Notes: generated by a model not told the origin, from the letters alone. Positions 54,180 through 62,737 are shown, counted from the first letter of the stretch. The stretch is DNA of 64,000 bases from a bacterium (GCA_017470815.1 JAFUXT010000020.1:1-64000), one strand, 5' to 3'. Made by a program: numbers and translations.

Positions 54180-55106
54180 CTACACTTTAAAGTTTTTACA
54201 ATTTTTGGGGCATAAATTTTTGCAATTTTTATCATAACACTCGGGCTCGGAATGAATGGATATTGATGCATTTGGATACATGTTTCGGATTTGATTTTCA
54301 ATATCATCGCAAATTTGATGACATTGGCAAAGTGAAGTATCACTCGGAAATACCAATACAAAATCAATATCCGTTGATGGTCCGACCTGACGTGCTTTCA
54401 GAGTGCCGTCTTTAAGTTTTGCATTGCTGCTGAGATTAATTATTATATTGCTCAAATTTGTTATGTCTTCACTGGGCAAAGAATAATCCAAAAGCCTCAT
54501 TACTGATTGTTTTACTATTTTATGCCCCGTTTTACATATAAAACATGCAACAAGAATTGCAATTATCGGGTCTAAGAGATTATATCCGGTATATTTTATC
54601 AGGAGTAAACCAAGTAACACCCCGAATGATGAGTAAATATCTGCTCTAAGATGTTGAGCATCTGCATACAAAGATATTGAATTTGCTTCTTTAGCAGTTT
54701 TAAAAAGTAAGGAACTTACTATTATATTTGTAAGAACTGCAATCAGCATAACTGCTATACCGAGATTATTTTCAGCAGGTGTAATGTCTCCGAGAATTAT
54801 TTTTTTTGAGGAACTGTAAATAATAAAAAATCCCGCAAGAATTATTACCCCCCCCTCAATAAACCCTGCCATATCTTCGTATTTCCCATGTCCGTAAGGA
54901 TGATCTTTATCAGCAGGCTGAGAGGATTTAACAACAGAAAAGAATGTCAGAACAGATGCACTAAAATCACTCAAGGAGTGAATTGCCTCTGATATTATGC
55001 TCATACTCCCGGACACAATTCCGATTATAAGTTTTAATCCTGTCAGAACAATATTTGAAAGTACCGAAACCCCTGCGGTAAGTTGTTTTTTTCTGTTTAT
55101 ATCCAT
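54180..55106 (-). CDS. Cation diffusion facilitator (CDF) metal exporter
   Basis: The protein has about six helices and the family's metal-site regions: SEAIHSLSDFSASVL and KDHPYGHGKYED in the first half, ADAQHLRADIYSS in helix V, and a cytoplasmic C-terminal domain. It exports Zn2+, Mn2+ or Fe2+ in exchange for H+. I chose the ATG at 55106 (GAGGCG just upstream) over one at 55133; this gives 308 residues. The C-terminus carries an extra Cys-rich tail (ECYDKNCKNLCPKNCKNF) that could bind metal. Confidence 0.92.
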   Translation of the reverse strand: MDINRKKQLTAGVSVLSNIVLTGLKLIIGIVSGSMSIISEAIHSLSDFSASVLTFFSVVKSSQPADKDHPYGHGKYEDMAGFIEGGVIILAGFFIIYSSSKKIILGDITPAENNLGIAVMLIAVLTNIIVSSLLFKTAKEANSISLYADAQHLRADIYSSFGVLLGLLLIKYTGYNLLDPIIAILVACFICKTGHKIVKQSVMRLLDYSLPSEDITNLSNIIINLSSNAKLKDGTLKARQVGPSTDIDFVLVFPSDTSLCQCHQICDDIENQIRNMYPNASISIHSEPECYDKNCKNLCPKNCKNFKV

Positions 55107-55163
55107 TAAAGCGCCTCTGTTTATTCTACACATTATATATCTTTAACGGATATTTAGCAATTT

Positions 55164-56729
55164 TTAAATTTTTAATAATTCATCCATAAATTTTTGAAAT
55201 TTTGAATTAAATTCGGACATTTTTGTTTGTATTTCTGCAATAAATTGTTCTCTAAATGCATTAAAATATTCTGTTGCCGCAATACTTCCGTTCTTTTTGC
55301 CAAGTGAACTCATTTGTTCTTTGAGTTCGTCCAAATTCTCAACATTACCTAAATCTTTGATTCGTTCGGGCTTTTGATTTTTGGTTATTCTCTGAACTCT
55401 TGGAGCGGGTTTTATTGTTTTGGAAAGTTTAGCCGGAATATCTTCTGCTGTATTTGCGGCTTCTGACAAACTTAATTCCGCCGGTTGCTTTATAATCTGT
55501 GCCATATAATAATCAAGTTTTTCCTCAATTTTTCGTTTTTTGAGTTCATCGGGAGTGAGTTCGTAAACTATATGATCGGAAGATATATGAGGTTTACCTT
55601 TATCTTTTGTGCGCAAAATTTTATTTGTTATCATATCAATACTTATAAAATTCATGGTTTTGTCCTTATTTACTTTTTCAAAAGACAAATATGGCATAGA
55701 ACTTCCGTAACTGCCTACAACTTTTTTCAAAACTTTCAGAGTCCCCCCATCATCAGTATTAAGCGAAAACCCAAGAATTGTTCCGCTTGGTGTAGATTTT
55801 GGAGTCAAATGAGGAGGAAAATCATTTTCCGGTTGTCCAAAAAGTTTAGTTATATTTTTTACAATATTTTTTGATTTTTGGGTGATTAATTCAGCATAAC
55901 TTTCACTTGTAAGACGTGGCGGTTTGTGGACAGGACGATTTTTGGATTCCGGATTTCTGTCCACAAATTTGGGTAGTTTTGAATCAGTTTTAGTTTTTGT
56001 TTCACTTAACTTTGCAGTCCGTAATTGAGAAATTTCTGTTTTGTTGACTGCAATTTTATTTTCTTTATCTTTTTCAAGCCATGCTTTTCTTGCGGGCGTC
56101 ATTCCTACCTTTGGCATAGGAATTTCACCTGATTCTAATTTTCTTATATAATCCCCGTAGTTTTGCAGTTTTTCATCGGCAATATTTATAAATTTCTCAG
56201 GCTGAGCCTTGACCATTCGCTCATTATTCATGTATTTCAATTCCCTTGGAAGCATATGAGCATGACGCTTCAGGTAATTTGCAATAAGTCTGTCCTTGCC
56301 GTCCACTACAATACCGTTAAAATCCACCGAGCCGTTATCAATACTTATATAAAGAATATTATCCCTTGTCTGACTGCGCATAATCTCTATTGTATCTTTT
56401 GAGTCGGGAAGCCTGAAAACAATTCCCGACTGACGCTTTGGTATTAAATCGGAATAACCTTTTTTAATTAGTGAACCAAGTTGAGGGTTTTTAATGGTAT
56501 ACTTCGCAAAAAAGTTTTTTATAAAATCAAGATTTTTGTGTATATTTACGATTTTAACCTGCAAATCCTGCGGAAGTTTTGCAGGAATCCCATAATTAAT
56601 GCGCATCCCGAAACTGACTGTGTTTGTTTCAATATTGCGCATATAAGGAACGGATTCCTGATTTGATTTATGCTGATTAGAATTATTTGCGGAATATATT
56701 CTTACACTTGTAATACTGTTTATTCTCAT
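55164..56729 (-). CDS. Hypothetical protein, lineage-type N-terminus (521 aa)
   Basis: I chose the ATG at 56729 (AGG seven bases upstream, MRINSITSVRIYSANNS) over one at 56756 without a ribosome-binding site. Near residue 38 it has TVSFGMRINYG, similar to the SFEAR motif of the protein at 9569. Two regions repeat a pattern, one near 75-165 (GIVFRLPDSKDTIEIMR) and one near 310-400 (GTILGFSLNTDDGGTLKVL), suggesting an internal duplication of a beta-rich domain. The C-terminus is helical. No signal peptide is seen. Function unknown. Confidence 0.72.
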   Translation of the reverse strand: MRINSITSVRIYSANNSNQHKSNQESVPYMRNIETNTVSFGMRINYGIPAKLPQDLQVKIVNIHKNLDFIKNFFAKYTIKNPQLGSLIKKGYSDLIPKRQSGIVFRLPDSKDTIEIMRSQTRDNILYISIDNGSVDFNGIVVDGKDRLIANYLKRHAHMLPRELKYMNNERMVKAQPEKFINIADEKLQNYGDYIRKLESGEIPMPKVGMTPARKAWLEKDKENKIAVNKTEISQLRTAKLSETKTKTDSKLPKFVDRNPESKNRPVHKPPRLTSESYAELITQKSKNIVKNITKLFGQPENDFPPHLTPKSTPSGTILGFSLNTDDGGTLKVLKKVVGSYGSSMPYLSFEKVNKDKTMNFISIDMITNKILRTKDKGKPHISSDHIVYELTPDELKKRKIEEKLDYYMAQIIKQPAELSLSEAANTAEDIPAKLSKTIKPAPRVQRITKNQKPERIKDLGNVENLDELKEQMSSLGKKNGSIAATEYFNAFREQFIAEIQTKMSEFNSKFQKFMDELLKI

Positions 56730-56821
56730 ACAAAGACCTGATACACTTTTACTCATTTATTCTATTATAAAAATATATCATGAAGTATATCTTTGAAGTT
56801 TTATAAAGTTTACAATATAAA

Positions 56822-56852
56822 AGCCCCGGAATTTGTTAAAATTCAGGGGCTA
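56822..56852 (-). terminator. Intrinsic terminator of the 66-residue gene
   Basis: On the reverse strand AGCCCCTGAATTTT pairs with AAATTCCGGGGCT around a short loop, followed by TTTTATATT. It lies about 15 bp after the stop at 56868. Confidence 0.8.
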
Positions 56853-56867
56853 ACCTTAATTAATGAT

Positions 56868-57068
56868 TTAGAATAACCTGTGAATAAAATCATAAGAATT
56901 CGGGTCATAAATGCTTGTTTGTTTTATAAATTCCGTATGTTTTTGTGATGGGACAAATATATCTTTCTGAATTTTCGGTGCAATCTTTTCGGCTGTTTTT
57001 ACAACTGTTTTTGCACTTTTACCAAATAAATATTTTAATCCGCTAAATCCAAGTTTTGCAATTCCCAT
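56868..57068 (-). CDS. Small hypothetical protein (66 aa)
   Basis: The protein begins MGIAKLGFSGLKYLFGKSAK and is basic and amphipathic in its first half. An AAAGGG ribosome-binding site seven bases before the ATG and a terminator after the stop support a real monocistronic gene. No family is recognised. Confidence 0.65.
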   Translation of the reverse strand: MGIAKLGFSGLKYLFGKSAKTVVKTAEKIAPKIQKDIFVPSQKHTEFIKQTSIYDPNSYDFIHRLF

Positions 57069-57192
57069 AACATTTCCCTTTCGACTTTCTAAAACTACTT
57101 TCCTTATTTCTATAAAGGTTTTTTATTATGTAAAATTGCCTTTTATGAATTATTTTTGGTAACAATACTTAATAAAACAAAAATTTAACTGT

Positions 57193-57221
57193 TTGCGAAA
57201 TATTTTTTTCAATGTTATTAT
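57193..57221 (+). promoter_or_regulatory. Candidate promoter of the ATP synthase operon
   Basis: TTGCGA (57193-57198) and TATTAT (57216-57221) are separated by 17 bp and lie just upstream of GAAGGGAG, the ribosome-binding site of the first ATP synthase gene. Confidence 0.45.
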
Positions 57222-57239
57222 AAACACGAAGGGAGTAAT

Positions 57240-57926
57240 ATGGAACATTGGATTTGCAATACAAAATTGTTTGGTGTTTGGTTTTCGTTTAATGTCGATA
57301 CCGTAATAACAATGTGGATTGCCATGTCTGTTTTACTTATTTTGGCATTTTTTGCCACTCGTAAAGTTTCTGTTTTTCCCTCAAAATTGCAGGTCGCATT
57401 TGAAAATATTCTCGGCTTTTTTTGGGGTATGTCAGATTCATTGATGGGCAGAGAAGGCAGAAAACATATTCCTATAATTGCCTCATTATTTTTGTTTATT
57501 ATTGTTGCAAACCTTATGGGGCAAATACCATTCAGGGTATTGGAACTTAAAAACGGGGAACTTGCATCTCCGACAAATGATATAAATTTAACTGCCGGTT
57601 TGGCAATAATAGTTTTGGTTTATTATATTTGTGCGGGATTAAAAAAGAAAAAATTTAAATTCTTACTAAAAGATTTATCGCCTATAAGCATATTTATATG
57701 CTTAATAGATATATTAGAAATGTTTACAAGACCATTAACATTGGCACTCCGACTTTTTGGGAACATACTTGCAGGAGAGATACTTATTTCTGCTATGCTC
57801 GGACTTTGTGCATATTTTTTGCCTTTGCCGTTTATGTTCTTTGAAGTTTTGGTGGCTTGTGTTCAGGCATTGGTATTTTCAATGCTGACTATGGTTTATG
57901 TATCAACGGCGATACAGGAAGAATAA
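57240..57926 (+). CDS. atpB: F-type ATP synthase subunit a
   Basis: This inner-membrane subunit forms the ion half-channels of F0. The 228-residue protein has five or six helices and the C-terminal signature TLALRLFGNILAGE, with the essential Arg in LRLFGN, and ANLMGQIPF earlier. AAGGGAG precedes the ATG. It opens a seven-gene operon in the cyanobacterial order. No atp1/AtpI-like gene comes before it, which is often present in cyanobacteria. Confidence 0.96.
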   Translation: MEHWICNTKLFGVWFSFNVDTVITMWIAMSVLLILAFFATRKVSVFPSKLQVAFENILGFFWGMSDSLMGREGRKHIPIIASLFLFIIVANLMGQIPFRVLELKNGELASPTNDINLTAGLAIIVLVYYICAGLKKKKFKFLLKDLSPISIFICLIDILEMFTRPLTLALRLFGNILAGEILISAMLGLCAYFLPLPFMFFEVLVACVQALVFSMLTMVYVSTAIQEE

Positions 57927-57959
57927 TATACAGTAGTTATAAATAAAAGGAGAAAAATT

Positions 57960-58190
57960 ATGGTAGCAGAATTAGCACAATTAGGAGCAGGCATTGCAAT
58001 CGGATTTGGTGCAGTTGGCGCAGGTTTGGGTATCGGAGTTGCAACAAAAGGATTGATGGAAGCAATGTCAAGACAGCCTGAAGTTGCAACAAAAGCGTTA
58101 ATCTTTTTCTTAATCGGTGCGGCAATGGCAGAAGCCTGCGCAATTTACGCATTGATTATTGCATTGAAATTAGCAGGAATGATGGGTTAA
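57960..58190 (+). CDS. atpE: F-type ATP synthase subunit c
   Basis: This 76-residue hairpin of two helices forms the rotor ring. The polar loop is RQPE (38-41) and the ion-carrying carboxylate is Glu58 in AMAEACAIYAL. Na+-type rings such as that of Ilyobacter have Gln in helix 1 and Ser after the Glu; here those positions are Ile and Ala, so proton use is more likely. AAAGGAG precedes the ATG. Confidence 0.96.
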   Translation: MVAELAQLGAGIAIGFGAVGAGLGIGVATKGLMEAMSRQPEVATKALIFFLIGAAMAEACAIYALIIALKLAGMMG

Positions 58191-58194
58191 TTAA

Positions 58195-58626
58195 ATGGAA
58201 TTCAACGCAACTTTTCTTATAACGATAATAAGTTTTATAACATTCACTATTTTGATGAATGTTATACTTTATCGTCCTTTGGAAAGAATCGTTGATGAAA
58301 GAAAAGAATTGATTGAGAAAAATTATTCTGATGGTGAAAGTGCAAAACTCAAAGCAAAATCAATTCTTGAAAAGAAAGCAAATGAACTTGCGCAAGCCAA
58401 GACAGATGCGAAACATTCAATTGATGTCAAATTGAAAAAGGATTATGACGAAAGTTCCGAAAAATTGCGTGAAGAAAAGGTCAAGAGCGTTCAGTATCTT
58501 TCAGAACAAAAAGATTTGCTTAAACAGGAAAGTGATATGACGGAAGCGAATTTGAGCGAAAATATCAGACAGTATGCGCAAATGATTAAAGACAAACTGT
58601 TTGGAGGTCAAAGCAATGGATTTTAA
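58195..58626 (+). CDS. F-type ATP synthase subunit b' (first b-type subunit)
   Basis: The 143-residue protein has one N-terminal helix (TFLITIISFITFTILMNVI) and a long charged coiled coil. It is followed by a second, different b subunit, so the peripheral stalk is probably a b/b' heterodimer as in cyanobacteria and plastids (gene called atpG or atpF2 there). It starts four bases after atpE and overlaps the next gene. Confidence 0.9.
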   Translation: MEFNATFLITIISFITFTILMNVILYRPLERIVDERKELIEKNYSDGESAKLKAKSILEKKANELAQAKTDAKHSIDVKLKKDYDESSEKLREEKVKSVQYLSEQKDLLKQESDMTEANLSENIRQYAQMIKDKLFGGQSNGF

Positions 58627-59110
58627 TTTGATTTTGCACTCTAATTTGTTTAATTTCGCATTTTTCATGCTTATAATAATCGTTATTTGTATTAAGGTTG
58701 ATGTTCCTGCCGTTTTGGAAAAAATGAAGGAAAAAGTGTCTTCTGAAATTGAAAATTCAAAAGAAACAAAAGAAAAATCTTTGAGTGATTTGGCGGATGC
58801 AAATACTCAGTATTCAAAACTTCCACAGGAACTTGAAAATATTTCCGAAAACGCAAAACAAAAGTCAGAGTCGTTGTCTAAACAAATTGTGCTTGAAACA
58901 GAACAAAAAATTTCTAATATAGAAAATAATACTCAAAACATACTGAGCGCAGAACAAAAACATGTAACTTCAGACCTGATTTCAAAACTGGGTGTTAAAT
59001 CGGTTGAATTTGCAAAATACGATATCATTGAAGAATTAAAAAACAATCCGCATTTGCATGACAAATTTATAGAAGAAAGCATTGCAAAACTTGATGAGGT
59101 GGTATTATGA
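58616..59110 (+). CDS. atpF: F-type ATP synthase subunit b
   Basis: The protein (164 residues from the ATG at 58616) has an N-terminal helix (LFNFAFFMLIIIVICIKVDV) and a long coiled-coil stalk. I chose this ATG because GGAGG lies eight bases upstream; a TTG at 58601 is possible but poorer. It overlaps the b' stop by 11 bases and the delta start by four. Confidence 0.92.
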   Translation: MDFNLILHSNLFNFAFFMLIIIVICIKVDVPAVLEKMKEKVSSEIENSKETKEKSLSDLADANTQYSKLPQELENISENAKQKSESLSKQIVLETEQKISNIENNTQNILSAEQKHVTSDLISKLGVKSVEFAKYDIIEELKNNPHLHDKFIEESIAKLDEVVL

Positions 59111-59637
59111 CGGAATTTATATCACAGGGGGCAAAAATTTATGCAAATGCTCTTATCGGGTTAAATGCTGATAAAAACACAATAATAAATGATTTAACTC
59201 AAATTATTGAAGTTATTGAACAATCTGATGATTTAAGAGCAATACTTTCAAATTCTTCAGTCAATTTTAATAAGAAAAAGGAAATTTTATCGGAAATTTT
59301 TGGCGGTAAAATTGACGAAAAACTTATTAATTTCTTATACATTCTTACAGAAAAAAATAAAATAAATTTACTTGGCGAAATCCTGAAATCTTTTGAACAA
59401 ATTTCTGCCGAAAATTCAGGAATAAGTGTTGTAGAAATAATTTCCGCAACGGAATTAAATCAGGATTATAAAAACAGAATTATACAAAAACTTGAACAAA
59501 AACTTGATAAAAAAGTTCAACCGTATTGGAATATTGAACCTGAAATTATAGGAGGTCTGATTTTCAAAATAGGGGACACCGTAATTGACTCGAGTTTAAA
59601 AAACAAGATAGAAAATTTTAGTAAAGTAATGAAATAG
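59107..59637 (+). CDS. atpH: F-type ATP synthase subunit delta
   Basis: This 176-residue subunit joins the peripheral stalk to the alpha3beta3 head. It has the N-terminal helical domain (YANALIGLNADKNTI), LILTEKNK-like FLYILTEKNKINLLGEI, and the C-terminal IIGGLIFKIGDTVIDSSLK signature. Its ATG overlaps the b subunit stop (ATGA). Confidence 0.95.
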   Translation: MTEFISQGAKIYANALIGLNADKNTIINDLTQIIEVIEQSDDLRAILSNSSVNFNKKKEILSEIFGGKIDEKLINFLYILTEKNKINLLGEILKSFEQISAENSGISVVEIISATELNQDYKNRIIQKLEQKLDKKVQPYWNIEPEIIGGLIFKIGDTVIDSSLKNKIENFSKVMK

Positions 59638-59646
59638 GAGCAGATA

Positions 59647-61158
59647 ATGGCACTAATACAACCTGATGAAATCAGTTCAATTATTAAAAGTAAAATAGAA
59701 AATTACGAACTTCAGACTGAGGTATCAAATACCGGTACTGTTTTGGAAGTCGGTGACGGAATTGCAAGAGTTTACGGCTTAAGAAATGTTATGGCAAGCG
59801 AACTTATACAGTTTGAAGACGGACATTCGACTTTGGGTATTGCAATGAACCTTGAAGAAGATAATGTCGGTGTCGTAATTTTAGGTGAATACACAGAAAT
59901 TAAAGAAGGTACGATAGTAAAAACGACAGGCAGAATTGCGTCAGTTCCTGTCGGTGACGGTTTAATCGGCAGAATTGTTGATCCGACAGGAGCAGTGCTT
60001 GACGGGAAGGGTGAATATTCTTATGAAAAAACAAGACCTATTGAGAGGGTTGCCCCCGGAATTGTAACAAGACGTTCTGTTTACCAACCTTTGCAGACGG
60101 GTTTAACTGCTATTGATGCTCTGACACCTATCGGCAGAGGGCAAAGAGAACTTATTATCGGTGACAGACAGACAGGAAAAACCGCTATTGCGATTGATAC
60201 TATAATTAACCAAAAAGGTAAAAATGTAATTTGTATCTATGTTGCTATCGGTCAAAAAGCATCTACTGTTGCGCATTTGGCAAAAACATTGGAAGAACAC
60301 GGAGCAATGGCTTACACAATTATCGTTTCTTCTACAGCTGACGAATCCGCACCGCTACAATATATTGCACCATTTGCAGGTGTAACGATAGGTGAAGAAT
60401 TTATGGAGCAGGGAAAAGATGTTTTGATAGTTTATGATGACTTGTCAAAACACGCTCAGGCATACAGAGCAATGAGTTTGCTTCTTAAAAGACCGCCGGG
60501 ACGAGAAGCGTACCCGGGTGATGTATTCTACTTACATTCAAGACTATTAGAACGTGCGGTAAAACTTAACGATGAACTCGGAGGCGGCAGTATTACGGCT
60601 TTGCCTATTATTGAAACTCAGGCTGGTGATGTTTCCGCATATATTCCGACCAATGTAATTTCAATTACTGACGGGCAAATATTCCTTGAAAGTGATGCGT
60701 TTAATTCAGGTATCAGACCGGCAATCAATGCAGGTATTTCGGTTTCCCGTGTTGGTGGTGCTGCCCAGACCAAAGGTATTAAACAGGTTGCAGGGACATT
60801 AAGGCTTGCTCTTGCACAATACAGAGAACTTGAAGCGTTTGCGCAATTTGCTTCAGATCTTGATGCTTCAACCAAAAAGCAACTGTTAAGAGGTGAAAAG
60901 TTAACTGAAGTCTTAAAACAACTTCAGTATAATCCTTTGAGTGTTGCTCAGCAGGTTTCTATCCTGTTTGCGGCGAACGAAGGGGTTTTAGACGATATTG
61001 AAAATTCAAAAATCCAGAAATTTAAAAAAGACTGGTTTGTTTGGTTTGATGCTAATATGTCTGAATTATCAGAGAGATTAAATGCAGGAGATGCGCTTTC
61101 TGATGATGATAAAAAAGCATTAAAAGATGCGCTTGAATCTTTTAAGACAACATTTTAA
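59647..61158 (+). CDS. atpA: F-type ATP synthase subunit alpha
   Basis: The 503-residue nucleotide-binding subunit has the P-loop [14 protein letters not shown] (near 169), the ATPase alpha/beta signature [14 protein letters not shown], and full length. Ribosome-binding site TAGGAG precedes the ATG. It is followed by a 96-bp gap holding a dispersed repeat before the gamma gene. The beta and epsilon genes are not nearby, as in cyanobacteria where they form a separate operon. Confidence 0.97.
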   Translation: MALIQPDEISSIIKSKIENYELQTEVSNTGTVLEVGDGIARVYGLRNVMASELIQFEDGHSTLGIAMNLEEDNVGVVILGEYTEIKEGTIVKTTGRIASVPVGDGLIGRIVDPTGAVLDGKGEYSYEKTRPIERVAPGIVTRRSVYQPLQTGLTAIDALTPIGRGQRELIIGDRQTGKTAIAIDTIINQKGKNVICIYVAIGQKASTVAHLAKTLEEHGAMAYTIIVSSTADESAPLQYIAPFAGVTIGEEFMEQGKDVLIVYDDLSKHAQAYRAMSLLLKRPPGREAYPGDVFYLHSRLLERAVKLNDELGGGSITALPIIETQAGDVSAYIPTNVISITDGQIFLESDAFNSGIRPAINAGISVSRVGGAAQTKGIKQVAGTLRLALAQYRELEAFAQFASDLDASTKKQLLRGEKLTEVLKQLQYNPLSVAQQVSILFAANEGVLDDIENSKIQKFKKDWFVWFDANMSELSERLNAGDALSDDDKKALKDALESFKTTF

Positions 61159-61163
61159 AATGT

Positions 61164-61239
61164 AACCCTCACCCGGATTTCTAAATTTGTCTTTCAGACT
61201 CATTAAGAAATCCTGCCCTCTCACAAAGAGAGAGGGCAA
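61164..61239. repeat. Dispersed palindromic intergenic repeat, copy 2 (inverse orientation)
   Basis: This 76-bp element holds AACCCTCACCCGGATTTCTAA, then ATTAAGAAATCC, then the hairpin GCCCTCTC...GAGAGAGGGC. Read on the reverse strand it aligns along its length with the copy at 18014-18083. It fills most of the atpA-atpG gap. Confidence 0.8.
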
Positions 61240-61254
61240 AATAAAGGAAATAAT

Positions 61255-62187
61255 ATGGCAAGTTTAAAAAGCATAAAAAAGAGAATAAACAGTGTTCAAA
61301 GCACCAAAAAGATTACAAGAGCAATGAAAATGGTTGCTGCCGCAAAGGTTCGCAGTTCTGAAACTGCGGTCAAAGCGTCACGTCCTTATGCAAAAGAACT
61401 TTATCATATGTTTAAAAAACTTTTAAATTCTGTCGGAACTTTCAGTTCTGAAACTCTAAAAATAAAGCGTGCGGTTGATAATTACCCGAAACTTCTTGAA
61501 AAAAGAGAATTTAAATCTGTCGGGTTATTTGTTATCACCTCAAATAAAGGGCTTGCCGGTGCATACAGCGCAAATGTCGTTAAAGCCACAATAAAAAGAA
61601 TTAAAGAACTCAAAGAACAGGGACTTGATGTTAAAGTTTTTGTTGCAGGTCAAAAAGGTGTTTCTATGCTTTCAAAGCGTCTTATACCTTTTAATTGTCA
61701 GATAGAAAAGAAATATTATTCTGCAGTAGAAATTCCTGATGCTATGGGAGCAAGAGAAATTGCAGAGGATTTGGCGGAATATTATGTTGACGGAAGAATA
61801 GATAAAATTGAACTTATTACAACAAGATTTCGCAACATGGTTAGTTACAGTGTCGATAAATGGTCGGTTTTGCCTGTTGATGATATTAGAGATAATCACG
61901 AAAAGATAACAGATAATATAATTGAACCGTTGATGGAATTTTCACCTGATATGCATCATATTTTGCAAAAAGTAGTTCCGATGTATATTACGGATACATT
62001 CTATCAGGCATTATTGGAAGCGAAAGCAAGTGAACTTGCATCTCGTATGACTGCTATGTCTGCGGCGACTACAAATGCTGAAAAAATTATTCACAGTTTG
62101 TCTATTGAATACAATAAACTCCGTCAGTCCGCGATTACGAATGAAATTATTGAAGTAATCAGTGGTGCAAATTCACAGATGAAGTAG
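61255..62187 (+). CDS. atpG: F-type ATP synthase subunit gamma
   Basis: The 310-residue central shaft subunit has the N-terminal SLKSIKKRINSVQSTKKITR and MKMVAAAKVRSSE helices and the C-terminal signature ASELASRMTAMSAATTNAEK. AAGGA precedes the ATG. In cyanobacteria this gene is called atpC. The redox-control insert of plant gamma is not apparent. It ends the operon. Confidence 0.96.
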   Translation: MASLKSIKKRINSVQSTKKITRAMKMVAAAKVRSSETAVKASRPYAKELYHMFKKLLNSVGTFSSETLKIKRAVDNYPKLLEKREFKSVGLFVITSNKGLAGAYSANVVKATIKRIKELKEQGLDVKVFVAGQKGVSMLSKRLIPFNCQIEKKYYSAVEIPDAMGAREIAEDLAEYYVDGRIDKIELITTRFRNMVSYSVDKWSVLPVDDIRDNHEKITDNIIEPLMEFSPDMHHILQKVVPMYITDTFYQALLEAKASELASRMTAMSAATTNAEKIIHSLSIEYNKLRQSAITNEIIEVISGANSQMK

Positions 62188-62334
62188 TTATTTAGTCAAT
62201 GCCTTTACTATTTTATAAAAGTCTTCAATAGGTAAGTTTGGGTTTCTACCCCAACTTTAATTTGTTGGATTTACAGGGTGAGGCGTCAATCCTTTAAAAT
62301 GTTTTTTGTCGTTCAGCGTTATTATAATTGATTT

Positions 62335-62353
62335 GTTGGGCTGAAAGCCCAAC
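62335..62353. repeat. Short inverted repeat GTTGGGC/GCCCAAC, copy 2
   Basis: GTTGGGC (62335-62341) and GCCCAAC (62347-62353) enclose a five-base loop. The hairpin and its flanks (TTGTTGGGCT...GCCCAACTT) match the copy at 24727-24746 apart from the loop. Confidence 0.65.
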
Positions 62354-62491
62354 TTACGAATTGAGTCGCTCGCAGTAAACGGCATTTCGCATTTTGCCTT
62401 TTGTGCCTATTGGCACAAGCCAAAATCTGCTCCTGCCTCTGCTCGCTCCTCGTGAACCGACAAAAGGTCGGTTCTCCCAACAACCACCTAA

Positions 62492-62521
62492 TAAAAAAAA
62501 CAGACTACTGACGAAGTCTGT
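62492..62521 (-). terminator. Intrinsic terminator of tRNA-Leu
   Basis: On the reverse strand ACAGACT (62515-62521) pairs with AGTCTGT (62500-62506) and is followed by eight T residues. It begins nine bases after the tRNA 3' end. Confidence 0.85.
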
Positions 62522-62529
62522 CTTTAATA

Positions 62530-62615
62530 TGCCGGTGGTCGGGGTCGAACCGACACGAGGCGTGAACCTCACCAGATTTTGAGTCTGGCACGTCTACCAA
62601 TTCCATCACACCGGC
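62530..62615 (-). tRNA. tRNA-Leu (anticodon CAA)
   Basis: The 86-base reverse-strand sequence folds as a class II tRNA: acceptor GCCGGTG/CACCGGC with discriminator A, D-arm with TTGGTAGA, anticodon stem CCAGA/TCTGG with loop CTCAAAA (anticodon CAA, reading UUG), a long variable arm TGAGGTTCACGCCTC, and a T arm with GGTTCGACCCC. The 3' CCA is not encoded and must be added. A terminator follows. Confidence 0.95.
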
Positions 62616-62737
62616 TTGTTGGTTTCCGTAAATTAATCTTATCAAAAAAATATTATTTTTCAACAATAAATTATAATTATTCTTTATTTTTCCAAAATGT
62701 GAATTTTTTTTATCTTAAATTATTTAATAACTTTAAT

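Larger units (their letters stand above)
62188..62529. other. Intergenic region rich in short palindromes
   Basis: No gene is supported in these 342 bp. They hold GTTTGGG/CCCCAAC (62234-62257), GTTGGGC/GCCCAAC (62335-62353), TTGTGCC/GGCACAA (about 62399-62416), AACCGAC/GTCGGTT (about 62456-62474) and the tRNA terminator. Two reading frames of 62-72 codons cross it and the tRNA, on opposite strands; both lack coding signs. The GC-richer 62360-62480 part differs from its surroundings and may be a decayed element. Confidence 0.6.

Noticed and set aside
62354-62582. Two open frames of 72 and 62 codons on opposite strands
   Set aside because: Both run through the tRNA-Leu gene and its terminator and have no coding support.
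62579-62737. N-terminal extension of the secreted protein
   Set aside because: It begins inside tRNA-Leu and would hide a clear signal peptide that starts at the ATG at 62738.
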